A stretch of DNA of 64,000 nt from Erythrobasidium yunnanense (GCA_001600175.1 BCJC01000002.1:1895111-1959110), one strand, 5' to 3'. Shown: positions 35,482 to 47,061, counted from the first letter of the stretch. Numbers and translations are program-made. Notes: generated by a model from the sequence alone, not told the origin.

Positions 35482-37142
35482 CTAAGCTGCGCCTACTGCT
35501 TCCACTATCCTCGATTTACTGGTAAACTTGAGCAGTATGCCTGGCACGCACAAGAGCCAGAAGAAGACGGTAATGCCTATCATAGTATACCAGCCCTTCT
35601 CTATGCCCAGTCTTTCGAGCACCTGCCCGGCAATGATAGGCCCGATGAATGCCCCGATCGAAAAGGTCATGTTGAAGATGCTGAAGACATGAGCGAAGCC
35701 AACTCCCTCTGTACCTGTAGCGACCATAGTCAGGTCCATCGTCAAAGCCGGCACCGGTATGCTGGCAAAAAGCCCTATTCAATGGGTGTCAGCTGTATCG
35801 AAGCAGGTCGCTCTCTGCCAGGACGTACCCACTGCAGCGAGCACGACTGTAAAGCCTGCGAGAGGCATTCGATCGATACATAGGAGCGCCGTGACCGGAC
35901 ACGTTCCCAAAACACCGAAGAGAGCAATCCATTTAGGCCCGTATTTGTCGGCAAAGTAGCCAGCTATCGGACCCGCAATAGCTGCCGGTACTGCGTTGGC
36001 AATGAACACGAGTCCTGCCCCAAGCGAATCGAGTCCGTAGCGCTGGTTAAGACGCAGCGTCATAGCAGAGTCCAGGACCCCGCCGTAGTATACGCCGACC
36101 GTAAAGCTGATGAAGAAGGATACTGCAGCTCGGGGATTGTATAGAAGCTGTGCGTAGGCCTTCAAAGTAGTGGGCTTCCGCTTGGTAGGCTGCCTCGATC
36201 CAGCCTTCCACTTCCAAGCTCGCTGTGGTTCTATGATTACTATTCGAAGCACGAAATCCACTGCAATCTGCAAGATGAAATTCTGGGGTTAGCAATGGAC
36301 TCAGCCAAAGGCTTTTTCAAGACTGCTTACGATACCGATCGAGAAGATCCAAGGTGCATAATATCCCAGCTTACTATACAGAGCACCTCCGATAGGAGGT
36401 CCCGACACGCCTCCTAGAGACATGCCAATCATGGCGTTACCCATAGCTAGCGCAATTCTTTCCTCGTCCACGCAGTCGGCCAGAAGAGCCAGACCTGCGC
36501 GTGTACGTTGTCAGCTTTTGCACAGTAGCTTGCAGAGCCTTTATACCATACCTAGGCAGAATACGCCAGTTCCGCTGACGCCCTGCAGTATTCTCGAAAC
36601 CAACAATAGAGCAAAGCTCTTGGACAGCATGAACATGACGAGGGAACCAGCCATGAAAAGAAGACAGAATAGAAGGGGACCTTGTCGATTTTGGATGCGC
36701 TCGCCCAGATATCCGATGATGGGGCTAGATACGACCAGTCCGCCTCCATAGGCCGCGACGAGCCAACCAGTGAGAGCGCTGACGTTACTATAGCCAAGCT
36801 CGGTCAGCCTGAATGGAATTACCGGGCTTGCGATGCCGTATACTGGACCGCAATTATTTAGTCAGAATGAGTTATGTGTGGTACAGCATCTTGCAGCTCA
36901 CTGCATAGATCGCAAAATATGCCAAAGCCGACGACCTGGACGTAGATCAGAGACTTCAGCTATCATTCTCGCTTGACAGAACATTCGACCCGGCATACGA
37001 GTGTTATGAAGTGCACATGACTGCGAACATTGAGGAAAATTGGCCTGCGAGCCGGCTTCGAGGTAGGATCCTTTTCGCTGACGGCCGAGCCTGCTTCAGC
37101 ATCGCGAGATTGCTTCACATCGGTTTCGAGATCGCTCGACAT
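35482..37142 (-). CDS. Major facilitator superfamily transporter (12 membrane helices)
   Basis: Six exons (37142-36999, 36935-36902, 36842-36552, 36494-36331, 36267-35829, 35774-35482) encode 454 residues. A cytosolic N-terminus (SDLETDVKQ, SKPARRPIF) precedes helix 1 (HFITLVVGFGIFCDLCIYG). Between helices 2 and 3 is an MFS motif A variant (IIGYLGERIQNRQGP). Later landmarks are GVSGTGVFCLGLALLADCV, MIGMSLGGVSGPPIGGALYS, a central basic loop (SRQPTKRKPTTLKAYAQLL), IAGPIAGYFADKYGPKW (a second motif A) and FSIFNMTFSIGAFIGPIIAG. The pattern resembles fungal drug:H+ and vesicular amine-type (SLC18-like) transporters. The substrate is unknown. No transporter partner genes adjoin it, and the next gene is an orphan membrane protein on the same strand. 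Confidence 0.92.
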
Positions 37143-37357
37143 GGACAAGTAAGGACAGTAAGGACGAGAAGATGGAGGTAGGGAAACGAAGAGTGCGTCT
37201 GAACTTTACATGAGTCGGAGTTGACGAAAAGCGCGTGTGTACAATCGCTTAGTCGTCTAAGATCGGCTATCACATCCTATGTACTACAGGAATCTTCACA
37301 GGCGGCGCTGTGCTCTATATGATGAACCATCTGAACTCGGCAGCTGCATGAAGCATG

Positions 37358-38686
37358 TCAGGGTTGCAAAGTCAACAGCTTTGTAGTACTTACACCCTGT
37401 ATTCTGTGCCCCATCTATAGTCAGCGAGACTCCAGAAAGTCGCGTGGGCACAACTTACAAGATTCAGCTCCAATGCTATGCATGTTCCAATCTGCCAATC
37501 GCACGCGCTGTCAGCTAAATCCGATAGCCGCCGCATTGCACGCACCATGAGCGCCGGGAAGAAGGCATATGCGAAGTAGAAGAAGACCTTGCTCCGAATG
37601 AGGTCGATAGAGTCGTCCGTCACTGCTACGATCAAGAAGTTGTAAAGCGCAGGGATCGTTGCGCAGAGAATCAGCCACAAAACAATCAATCTTGAGACTA
37701 GTAGCTTTGGTAGCTTGATTTTCAAGCTCGCATAGCTACACAAGAGCATCAGTGGCTTTCATACAGACTGCTTGCGGAGTTCAAGCGTACCCTCGCAGCA
37801 TTAGCTGTGTAATACCCAGTTAGTCATAGTTCAAACGCATTCTGGAGCGCGTAACGTACCATAAAAAGCAGAAGGAGAAAGACGATGACGCTTCCTGCTA
37901 GTCGAAGGTTGGTGCTCCGGGTTGCAGGGCGCGCATCTGCTGGGTCCGGAAGCTGGACGAAGCCGATTACGAGGAGCAGACCTGCCACGATCCACAGGAC
38001 ACGGCATCCGAGTATGACTTTCTGTACCCAGTGTTTGATCGGCTTAAGCGGTCGTGTCACTGGTAAGTTGCCAATGCGGCAATCATCTGCGATCAATTCG
38101 AACATGATTTCGTCTCTTGTGACTGTCATGGCTGGAAGGTCGACTGTAGAGACTATCAGCCATTGTGTCACGTACTTGGTGCCCTGCAGCATACCCCAGA
38201 TCAATGATGCGACGACGAAGCATATCTGCTCGAAGATGTATGCAGGGCGAGCCTGATCGGCTGGATCGCTACCGGACAAGCCAGCCCTGACCCAGTACCC
38301 GAGCCCCAAGAAGACGCAGGAGATTGCCAGACCGAGAAGTATGTCAGTCTAGATTGCCAATTTAGCGATGGATTTTGTCGATAGGCGGATATATTACCTT
38401 GTAAGGATAGATGAGCTGTATATGAGTCAGGAAATGGTTATATCGATGTGAAGCTGAAGATGTACATCGCCTTTCTCTTTAGATCCTCGAGGCGTCCGCC
38501 AACGCCAGAAACAAGCACCTCCGAATCCCCAGAACAGGAATCCTAGTCCGATGGATCTGTGTACTCATGATCAGGCTCAGCATGTGCATCCGATAGCTTG
38601 CAGACGAACACGAATAGATCTTCTTCTCTTCGAGGGACAGCGCCAATGAGACGTGCATGTAGCGCGTAGCTATCGCTTGCAGACAT
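37358..38686 (-). CDS. Orphan multi-pass membrane protein (about seven helices)
   Basis: Eight exons (38686-38610, 38556-38466, 38415-38398, 38348-37860, 37804-37791, 37726-37546, 37491-37459, 37414-37358) encode 319 residues in one consistent frame. Two are micro-exons: 18 nt (LIYPYK) and 14 nt. The protein has about seven hydrophobic helices, including SIGLGFLFWGFGGACFW, DILLGLAISCVFLGLGYWV, AYIFEQICFVVASLIWGML, VLWIVAGLLLVIGFVQL, SVIVFLLLLFMLMLRG, LIVLWLILCATIPALYNFLI and FFYFAYAFFPALMIGT. A 55-residue polar loop lies between helices 4 and 5. The outline recalls fungal seven-helix families such as RTA1, but I cannot see their signature motifs, so the family stays open. The first donor is a weak GTTCGT, and the last exon end is tentative. 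Confidence 0.72.
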
Positions 38687-38978
38687 GGTAGTTCTTCGCA
38701 GCGGGAGAGAGGCAGCGGCTGAAGGAATGGGAAGGAAGCAGAGAAGGATCTGCATACGCAGAAACAGCGTTCCAACGGTCAGAGTGGATGTTCATTGCCA
38801 AACACCGGGCGTCAAGCGTAAGCCGAAATCAGTGAGAATCGTCAGCTTCTGCATGGTGCATGTCTCTTGTTGACAGAAGTGGAGTGGAGGCTTGTAAGAG
38901 CTGAAGTTCGTTGCCGTCTGGCCGGGGCAGACCTTTCTGTCTCGCGTCGATTTCGCGTCGCGGCTCTTTGGTAGCGGT

Positions 38979-40025
38979 ATGACATCTCTAGCGACACCGG
39001 TCACCACTCTGGGATCACCTAAAGTTTTGAGCTCTACTCCTCTCAGTGCGCAGGACGCCAAGTTCATCGAGTTGAACGAGATCAAGTACCGGGCATCGAA
39101 TGGAGCCGAGGTGCCTTTCGAGCTTTTATTCTGCTAGATGGTCTGCCTTATCTGATGGCATCCGTACAGAGGCGTTGGGAGAGTGCTAATCGCAAGACCC
39201 GCACTGAGGGAGTCGTTGCAGACGGTAGCCTGACATCACGAGATTCACCTCAGCCGTCCCCATCTGAGCAAAAATACAGCTGTGGACATCTTCACGCGTA
39301 TTACTCATCCCAAGTATCCTGACTCCACCATCATCGTTCTGCAATTCCGAGTTCGTCGATCTCACCATGAGTCTAGCCCAGACTAACTTTATTGCAGCCG
39401 CCTATCAATGCGATAAGTGTCGAGTTCCCAGCTGGCCTTATTGATGAAGGTGAATCGCCCGAACAAGCGGCCCTTCGAGAGCTTCACGAAGAAACTGGTT
39501 ATGGCAAGGCCGACACCCCGACAAGCGGGACCGTGACGGATGTCAGCAGAGTATGTGCTGATTCTCCAGGTGAGTAACCATCGACGTGGTCCGATGCTGG
39601 ATACTGACCTTTGCATAGGCATGACTACCGAGACAACTGTTCTCGTGAGCATTCAAGTGGACCTGGACGAATCGCATGCTAGCTTTCCGGAGCCAAAGCA
39701 GAATCTAGACGAGGGAGAGTTCGTAAGTCTGTACATGTGCCTGTGTGCATGAAGCCTTCTGAATAACCCAATCGTGATCCTAGATCGAAAAGCGGATCGT
39801 TCCTATCAAAGGCAAGCCGAGCTCCGGAAAAGCTGTAGCACTTCGGACTGTGCTATAGACGGTGGCCTCGATCCGTATTGCTAGGGGCCTGCTGACTTTG
39901 TCAAATTGCCAAACACAGATCTATACGAAACCATTCGAGCATATCAAGACCTCGGATATATGGTCGATACAAGACTCCATCACTTAGCTTTCGGCTTACA
40001 CACTGCCAAAGAGCTAGGGCCGTAG
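38979..40025 (+). CDS. YSA1: Nudix hydrolase, ADP-ribose pyrophosphatase (YSA1/NUDT5 type)
   Basis: Seven exons (38979-39110, 39170-39224, 39280-39350, 39398-39569, 39619-39722, 39784-39811, 39919-40025) encode 222 residues. The family splits ADP-ribose and related sugars to AMP and ribose-5-phosphate, in the cytosol. The sequence shows [11 protein letters not shown], the substrate-positioning [29 protein letters not shown], and the Nudix box with its [10 protein letters not shown] metal-binding glutamates. Further on are VSIQVDLDE and the C-terminal [17 protein letters not shown] with LHHLAFGL, matching the NUDT5 end (GYxxDARL). The sixth intron (39812-39918) has a GC donor (AAAG|GCAAGC). 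Without it the frame stops early at VALRTVL and the conserved C-terminal helix would be lost. The gene ends 61 bp from the convergent coiled-coil gene. Confidence 0.92.
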
Positions 40026-40086
40026 TGTAGACAACATCCAATGCGTGGAGGCTTGCGCTAAAAGCCTAGGCTATCTGCCTGATTGC

Positions 40087-41094
40087 TCATCTCCCATCTT
40101 TGATGTCCTCTACAATTCTCTCGTGGTATCTCTTCTCTTCAATGCACTCTTCAGCCAACCTCTTCCGGATCCTCTCCTCCTTCTTCACCTCGACGGCCAG
40201 TGAGAACAGCCCTTTATGCCATCTGACCACCATTTCACGCTTCTTCTTCTCGGCCTTCCTGTCCAAGTATCTGAGCTCCTTGGTGTACCTCTTCCACTCG
40301 TCATCGAACTTAGTACGGATACCTTCAGGGTAGAAGTGCGTATCTTTGATGTACTGCTTGTGCTCTTCGTACTTCTTTTTAGCTTTCTCGTACTCAGGTT
40401 CCATCTTCTATCTGATAGTCTCGAACTCTTTCCCTGCAGCTTCAGCACTGATGAGCTTCTTATTCCATCGTTCAGCTGTGATGGGCTTTTAGTCCTGGAC
40501 CTGTTGGTCTACCTTTACTCTGTCTTCCTCATACATCTCTCTAGCGACTGCCAATCTCTCTGAAAGCCTCATCTCTACCGGATCCACCGGCAGTCGCTTC
40601 AGCTTCCGTTTCGTACGCGCATCTTTTCGATAGCCGCGCCAGACAGCTTGCATGTTCTCGATAGCGCGATCTCTAGTCTTCATGGCTTCTTTCTCTATAT
40701 GTATAGCAGTCTTGATATCGGTCTTGCCCTTGTACCAAGCCATGTCAGCATCGGCTTTGGCTTTCTCATAGGTCGTATTAGCTAATGCGATGGCGTCCGT
40801 GCATGCTTTCTCTTGGCGTTCAAGTGCTTTCTTGTCCTCGATAGAATGCTTGCCACGCCTATGCTCCTTGCGTTCTTTGCGTGAGCGAGGAGGAATGATG
40901 GGTTTCGGTGCGCTAAAGGCACCCGAAAGTGGATGTCTGTTGAAGGCCACCGTATAGCTTGTCTTCGTGGTACCTCCGCCATCTGATGACCCTGTCCAGG
41001 AATCGGTGTCGTCTGAAGTTGCAGAGCTTACACTCGCCTTGCGCGAAGAGCGACCGGAGCGCGTGGAGCGTGAGCTGGTTACCGAACGCGCCAT
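40087..41094 (-). CDS. Highly charged coiled-coil protein, unknown function
   Basis: Two exons (41094-40513 and 40407-40087) encode 300 residues. The N-terminus is Ser/Arg rich (SSRSTRSGRSSRKASVSSAT) and the middle turns helical and charged (KKALERQEKACTDAIALANT, EKAKADADMAWYKGKT). A continuous coiled coil follows (EKAKKKYEEHKQYIKD, DEWKRYTKELRYLDRKAEKK, KKEERIRKRLAEECIEEKR). Read straight through, the frame meets a TAA and a TAG near 40411 and 40490. Both lie inside a 105-nt stretch (40408-40512) with a GTAGAC donor and a TAG acceptor that removes them without changing phase, so I treat it as an intron. No named domain is recognised. Part of the middle (AVWRGYRKDARTKRKLKR) has an IQ-like feel, but the match is weak. 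Confidence 0.72.
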
Positions 41095-41814
41095 CTGACC
41101 TTGAGAACAGCGAGGTGATGGTGGAAGTGGTATCGAAGGAGCCTATCGAAAGCTCAATGGAATGGCAGGCACGAGGGCATCGCCTCGACAGGCATTTTGA
41201 CTTTTCGTGGGGTCTTTCTCCCAAGTACGCTCGGGGAGTAGTAATACAGCTAGAAAGGAACGCATGTCTGCCTGTGACGAGAGGGGAAGGAAAGTCAGCT
41301 GCTGCGTCAGTAATCTCTTCCCTGCTTGAGGGATTGTTTGATATATGTGATTCTACCATGAGACCAAGGAGGTCTAAGAGAGGCAGTCTAGCTTTAATGA
41401 TGACAATGTTACAAATTGTATTGCGGGAGGCAGAAAGGGAATGTGGGGATCTGAAATGCCTTCTAACTGCTGACATATAAAGGAAAAAGGAAAAAAAAAG
41501 AAGGGACAAACGTAGGACGACTACGAAGGAAGCTTTTGAGGAAAGAGCTTCTTTGCCCCGAAATATGGGAAAAGTAAGGTAAAGAGAGCAGAAAAGAGAA
41601 AGAAAGATGCGAAGACCGAAAATAAAGTGAGAGAAAGCGAAAAGGAAGAAGAAAGTATACTAATTGTCCATTTTTAAAGTTGGAGGGAAAGAAGACGCGA
41701 AGAAAAGAAAAGGAAAGGAACTAATGAAGCCCGAAAGAAAGGCCCGGAAGGGAAGGCCAGTTGGAGCTATCGCCAAAGGTCGACGTAAAGGCTCCAGACT
41801 ATGAGTAGCGTGCT
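41095..41814. other. Intergenic, 720 nt, strongly purine-skewed in its second half
   Basis: This spacer lies between two minus-strand genes. From about 41465 to 41770 the plus strand is almost all A and G, with runs such as GGAAAAAGGAAAAAAAAAG. As the minus strand is the transcribed one for the gene at 40087-41094, the promoter and leader of that gene are pyrimidine-rich, a common pattern in fungal leaders. No coding frame is convincing. Confidence 0.6.
41465..41770. repeat. Polypurine/polypyrimidine low-complexity tract
   Basis: About 300 bases in which the plus strand is dominated by A and G, made of irregular GAAA, GGAA and AAAG units with only scattered pyrimidines. It lies upstream of the coiled-coil gene and downstream of the Gln-rich membrane protein gene. 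Such tracts can form triplexes or keep nucleosomes away. Which of these applies here cannot be read from sequence. Confidence 0.65.
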
Positions 41815-43234
41815 CTAATCCAATTGTTCCAACGCCGCTCTCTTCTGTCCGAACGCCGCATGTCTCGACCAGTGTCTAGCACCCAATTCATCCTGCAGAA
41901 CCGCTCCCATCCTAACTGGGACGGCTGCTACAAGAGCAGGAGCAGCTGTGATCTGCGCCATGGGCGCGAAACGTCTATCGAGCGTCGCGCCCGGCTGTAC
42001 AAGACTTGGAGCAGGTAGATCTGTCGTCTCTGGATCGAGGAGGGCGGCGGAGGACGCAGCTGAAGGGTCGGGGAGGGTCGTAGTGTCGTCTGGCCCGACT
42101 GCAAAATGAAAGAAATCGTCAGTATTACAAAGAGGAGAGCCAGAAAGAGGAAAGGATGAAGCGGGCTTACGGCCGAAATCGTGGCTTGTAGGATTTGTAG
42201 TCGCTTGACTTTCGCCTTTTGTAGCGTAGTGGTAGCCGACTGCCGCACACAAAGTCTCATCAGCTCATGATCCGAGTCCCACCTCAACCGGGGCTGGAAT
42301 TTTCAGACTCACCACCTCCAGCAATACCAGCAATGATCAAGAACCCAATCACTCCCACCCATATTCTATAATTCCTCTGTCTATGATTCTCTTTGCCCAA
42401 CCACGAACTCCTCGCTCTTTTCTCTCCCTTCGCACTACTTCCCGATGTCTTCTCTGCATTACCCTCCGCCCGCTCATTCTCATGCATGACTGTACTGAAC
42501 CTCTTCCAGAAATCATTGCGCGCAGGCGTAGCTGGCATCAGACGATCATTCTCTGGATCCGCTAAGCGGTCTATCATGGCGTGGTTCGTGACGAGCTGTA
42601 AGTTCCGGATGGAAGGAGAGCCTGGTGCACCGCCGTTTACTGAGGAGCCGGGTGACCAGTCGTGTGCGCCATCTGAGGAGGATGAGGAGAATTTACCACC
42701 GCCGTATTTGGCGTTGTGCCCCTCGGAAGATCCGATGAGCGTGTCTTGACTGCCTGAGAAGGGAGAAGTGGGAGATGATGAATGCTGGTATGGCGCGCCT
42801 CCGTTATATGCAGCTCGAGGTGCACCTCGATTGCCTCCTCCGCCAGCTAAGGGAGATGGTGAGACTGGCTGATATTGCTGAGATGACGGAGCATGTGTAG
42901 GAGGAGGGACAGTCACTTGAAGAATGGGGATCTGCTGATGCCTCGGCCTGTTCTGATTCTGTTGCTGCTGCTGCTGCTGTTGAGGCGGACGTTGCTGCTG
43001 CTGGACGAGCTGTCCTTGCTGCGCTGGGGATTGTCGGAGTTGGAAAGGTCGCATGCCATTATTGATATTGTTGTTGTTATGAGGTGGTAGTTGCTGCTGC
43101 TGTCGCGGAGGGCTAGTGCGACTCTGTTGCGGTTGCTGAGGGAGTGGTGCGCCTCCGCGTCTCGACTGCTGTAAAGCCGCTGCGACTCTGCTTTGCCCTT
43201 GCTGCTGGCCTTGCTGTATGGGCTGTCTAGACAT
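41815..43234 (-). CDS. Gln-rich single-pass membrane protein, unknown function
   Basis: Three exons (43234-42313, 42239-42171, 42098-41815) encode 424 residues. The first 115 residues are Gln/Pro/Asn-rich with uninterrupted glutamine runs coded by CAG repeats (around 42955-43010), a prion-like composition. A Ser/Gly-rich segment follows, then a folded-looking part (IRNLQLVTNHAMIDRLADPE, FWKRFSTVMHENERAE). Basic residues (WLGKENHRQRNYR) abut one hydrophobic helix (IWVGVIGFLIIAGIAGGVGY) at about residues 292-312. With the positive side N-terminal, the N-terminus should be cytosolic and the remaining 110 residues lumenal or outside. No signal peptide is present. I recognise no family. A type II plasma-membrane or secretory-pathway protein is the most that can be said. 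Frame and phases agree. Confidence 0.75.
42940..43015. repeat. CAG/CTG codon repeat coding polyglutamine
   Basis: Short runs of CTG on the plus strand (CAG in the gene's sense) interrupted by TTG, inside exon 1 of the Gln-rich membrane protein gene. The runs code two glutamine blocks of about 4-8 residues separated by RPP. They are likely to vary in length between strains. Confidence 0.7.
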
Positions 43235-44585
43235 GGTGTCGTAGATCTATAGCAGCTTGCGACTGTGCTCAGTCGCTCCTTCGCTTGGACCTCTTCTCTA
43301 GTCCTTTTTTGTTTGGTCTGAGAGCTGGCTCCTCGCTCGGCCTTGCGTGATGAATGTACTACGGCGGAGTACTGTTGTCTGTACGTCGTCCAACGCTGTC
43401 CCTGTACCCTGTTTATTGTGTGTTTTTGCGACTGCGACTTTGCTTTTTCGACTGGCTGGCGCTGGCTGAGGACTGGGCCTCGCTTGAAAGCTTGAGATTG
43501 TAAACGAGTGTGATGTAACCTGGTGCAAGGTAGTGTGTAAATGAGTGTGTTGAGGAGTGTTGAGAATAAACAAGGCAAGCTGCGAGCGATGAGGACGGAG
43601 AGAAAGGGCGAAGTTGAAGTGATGGGCAAAGGCAAAGAGCGAGGACCAGGAGCAAGCGCAAAGGACAAGGACAAAGCTGTGAGAAAGGAATAAGGATCTT
43701 ACAAGAATCTACATACATACACACATCATACATCGACACATCTTCTATTCGCTGCTTGTGGTCCCCTCCTGCTGAATTATGGGCCAGCATTCCTTGTTGA
43801 TTGCCCAAAGTGCAAGCTGAGCATGCCTTGACGTAGGGCGAACCGCAGCATACATCAACATCGATGTAACCAAGTTTCGAGGATGGTAGCATTCAGACAG
43901 TCGAAGAAGCTGCAATTGTCGATGAGAGCGATGACAAACGCTTTGTTTGGCGAGAGGAAGCGCGACGCGTCACAAGGCACGTGGTCTGAGCGCAGTACCT
44001 AACTTACTTCAGAGTAGCAAGAATCGCAATGCATCAAAGAGCAGGTGATGAGACGACTGCATGCATTACACTACCATATCCTCCTCCCTACAAGAAACAA
44101 GACATAATCCATTCTACTGATTGAAAAAAGTAAGAATCTGAAAAAAAGGAAAGAGCACTTCTGCAGAGGACTTGCTAAGCTAACTATATTCCGAGAACCT
44201 ATGGTTGCTAAAAGAAGGGCTTGTTGCACGCAGACGGACCCAGGGAAGAGAAGAGAGGGAAAGCCGGAAGGGGGAAACATCTACGCAGAGACAAAGAAGA
44301 CGAGACTAGACTAGGAACTAGAAGGATGTAGCGGACAAGCTGAGACGTATGGCCATTAGATTGATTTTTGAACGATGGCTGCGCTAAACTACGGACAAGC
44401 CAAGACGAGGTAATGTGGGATGAATGCTACTGAGGATGATAGCAGCATGTAAGGGGAGGCGATTGTCCCAGATATGGTACCAAGGAAGTGAATGGAGGGG
44501 CGACATGCGACCCAGGCAGAGAGCAGATGATGAGACAGACCAGCTGTCATTTCTAGCTAGCTGCGGGACCCGAACGCTTCGTGGT
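43235..44585. other. Intergenic, 1.35 kb
   Basis: This is the long upstream region of the Gln-rich protein gene together with the 3' flank of the RGS gene. A stretch near 43705-43740 is an imperfect ACATACAYAC repeat. The 43250-43650 part is rich in short open frames on the minus strand with no family resemblance, consistent with a long leader. I find no supported gene here. Confidence 0.5.
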
Positions 44586-47061
44586 CTATGCCTTCAGTTC
44601 CGCCTAGAGATAACAAGGACATGTTCAGTTCCCGCCCCCACCAGCCCTCTAGATAGCGCAACTTACCGGATTACCGCCCTTGAGCAGGACCAAGAATTCT
44701 GGTGTCCGAATAAACTTCGGGACCTGATCGGTCGCCAGCAGTCTGAAAATATGGTCCTGGATCCTCTCATAGTATCTAAGTAGCGTCTGGACCTGAGTCG
44801 CTCTGAGCGGGAGGACGAGTGTTCTATCCATCTGTGCTGAGCTCTCCGCTCCGTTATTCAGATCCGGACTGCTCGACGAGGGTGATTGAGTCGTTCCATT
44901 GGGTATAGCAGGGTTCTGTGCCGGCTGTGAAAGTGATGACGCCGACATTCCAGGAAGGATATGCCTGGGAGCTTGGAGCGTTGAGAGTGGGATAGAAGCT
45001 TCGTCCGCGCATTTAGAGATGAAATTAACGACGTCTGCACGGAGGTTATGGTCTATATTCAATTCTGAGGGTGATTGAGGGGCCAGGTATAGACGATAGA
45101 TATTGACAGCTGCGATATTCAGGTCGTTCTGATGCGACTCCATCGCATTGCTAGCTGCGCCACTCGAGTTTGACGATAAGCCGAATCCAGCTGTTAAGCC
45201 CCTCAAGAGTGGTTTACGGGATTTCTCTTGTGCAGCAGGTTGAGCGGGCGCATTTCCGCTAGGGGAACCAGACCCGCCCATTGCTGAAGAAGTAGTGAAG
45301 AACCTCCTCCTGAAATCCTGGACGTCCAACCAGAACCCTAAGTTCTCTTCACAGTAGTTATTCCTCAGATATTCCCTGAAGAGTGCTCGTAGGCGGATGT
45401 CCTCTAAGATAGCACGTAGACGAGTAGTGGACGAATGTTGGCCTTCTTTGTTCCACACAGATGAGTTCTCACCGCCTCCTGCACCAGTAGCGTTGCCCGC
45501 TCCATCTACTTCGAAGATATCTTTCAAAGTCATCTTGGATAAAAGTTGAGAATCCAGCATGTTGCCGATCCCCATTCCGCCTGCAAGTGACCATTCTCCA
45601 CCTGCGGAATTACTGCCTATAGCACCTGCCGTCGTAGAAGAGAACGCTGCTCCTCCATTATTCCCATTCAGACTCTGCGAAGAGCCATTATGCTGCGATG
45701 TGTACGATCCACCTCTCGTAGGCTGCGGTTCATGCGAACTATCTTCCGTCCCATCGCTTGAACGTTTCTTGTTCTCTCCTTTAGGATTGATAGACAGCCC
45801 ATCCCAATTTGCCAATTTCCTTCCTTCGTCCGATACACGATAAGTGACTTTCGGACCCCATCTGAACTCCGCTTCTACGTGCTCCCCTCCTCCTCCTTCT
45901 CCACTACTTGATCCCATGCTATTCTTCAATTTCGCGAGTGTTCCCGAGTTTTTCGAATGTTGTTGGACAGTCGTAGAGTGGTCTGAACGCGTCTTGTCCC
46001 AATGCAGCGTTATGAAACCATAGCGTACGAAATGCGCTAACAGCTCTGCAGCTTCGTCGCGACAGCAGCACGTAGAATGATCGCAGAGCCAATCTATAGC
46101 TCCAGCTGAACTGAACACATGCCGTGTCAGTATCACAGACCCATTCTTGAGCTTCTCTGTAATATCTTGCATCTCTATCCCGTTTGCGCGCTCGAAGTTT
46201 GCTTTGTGAGGGACTGAGCGCGTGCTGGTGGAGTTACTCGCTGTGCTCTGGCCATTGTTGTTGTCGACGAAGGGCTTGACTATGTTTTGGTTCGCACAGC
46301 GTGCAATGTCTGAAGGATCTGTGATGTAGTTTGGCTGTTTGATGCCTATAAACCGCTTGAAGACTACTTCGAGCACAGGTTTCGAAACGATGATATCGTC
46401 GTCCGCTGCGCGTCTCTCCAGATGCAGCAAGCGCATGCATATCGGTTGCGTAGTGAATACCCTAACGAGATGATCTGCTGCTATTCCATTCTTGGTGATG
46501 AACCTCTCGAGTATATGGAGTCCTTTAGGCGTGATGCTGTATATCCCTCTATCTTTGAATACCGTCGCCGTAGGGTCCGTAGCAGTCTCTATCAACCTTG
46601 CATCCATAAACTGCTGGCATATCCCCTTTGCGATCTCGCGTGTCATAGTAAAAGTTGTAGTCGTGGTCGTGGTGATGATTCGCTGTGGATCATTAGGGTC
46701 GCTGCTCCGGTTGGATTGCGAGAACCGTAAGGAAGACAAGTTTTGTGCTGCATCGTCGGTAGTGAATGTGTTGGGATAGGTGCGGAAGAACCGGGTATTG
46801 TTGCCCAAGTTGAGCGAGACGACCAAGGTTGCGAAGAGGTCGTGGGTGTCCTACCGTCCGTGCACATATACGAGCATTAGCATCATCTATACTACTATTG
46901 CGACAGTCATCGCTGTAGAATGTTCCCAGCCCAGCGCATTGATCGCTTTTTGGCGGCAGTTCTCTCGCGCTTTGAAGTGAGTCTCTCACCTTGCAGAATG
47001 GGTTTCCTCTCTTGCCCGTCTTGAGCATATGCGAGGACGACGACTGCTTTGCGTTGGCCAT
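44586..47061 (-). CDS. DEP-RGS regulator of G-protein signalling (Sst2/FlbA/CRG1 type)
   Basis: Three exons (47061-46990, 46850-44667, 44603-44586) encode 757 residues. Two DEP-like modules come first: FTMTREIAKGICQQFMDARL to KGLHILERFI, and IEMQDITEKLKNGSVILTRH, then GAIDWLCDHSTCC to LAHFVRYGFITLHWD. A Ser/Gly/Asn-rich linker leads to the RGS box. This opens LSKMTLKDIFEVDG and continues through LRALFREYLRNNYCEENLGF, WLDVQDFRRRFF, NIYRLYLAPQSPSELNIDHN and YYERIQDHIFRLLATDQVPK. In fungi these proteins bind receptors through DEP and speed GTP hydrolysis on G-alpha, ending pheromone or nutrient signals. The RGS box carries an internal Ser/Gly/Pro-rich insert between its helices. The last intron is optional: splicing gives the end PAELKA, while reading on gives PVSCAI. 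The gene is divergent from KEX1. Confidence 0.93.

Noticed and set aside
40408-40512. Broken gene or stop-codon readthrough in the coiled-coil protein
   Set aside because: A phase-keeping intron with acceptable GT and TAG ends removes both stops, so damage or readthrough is not needed.
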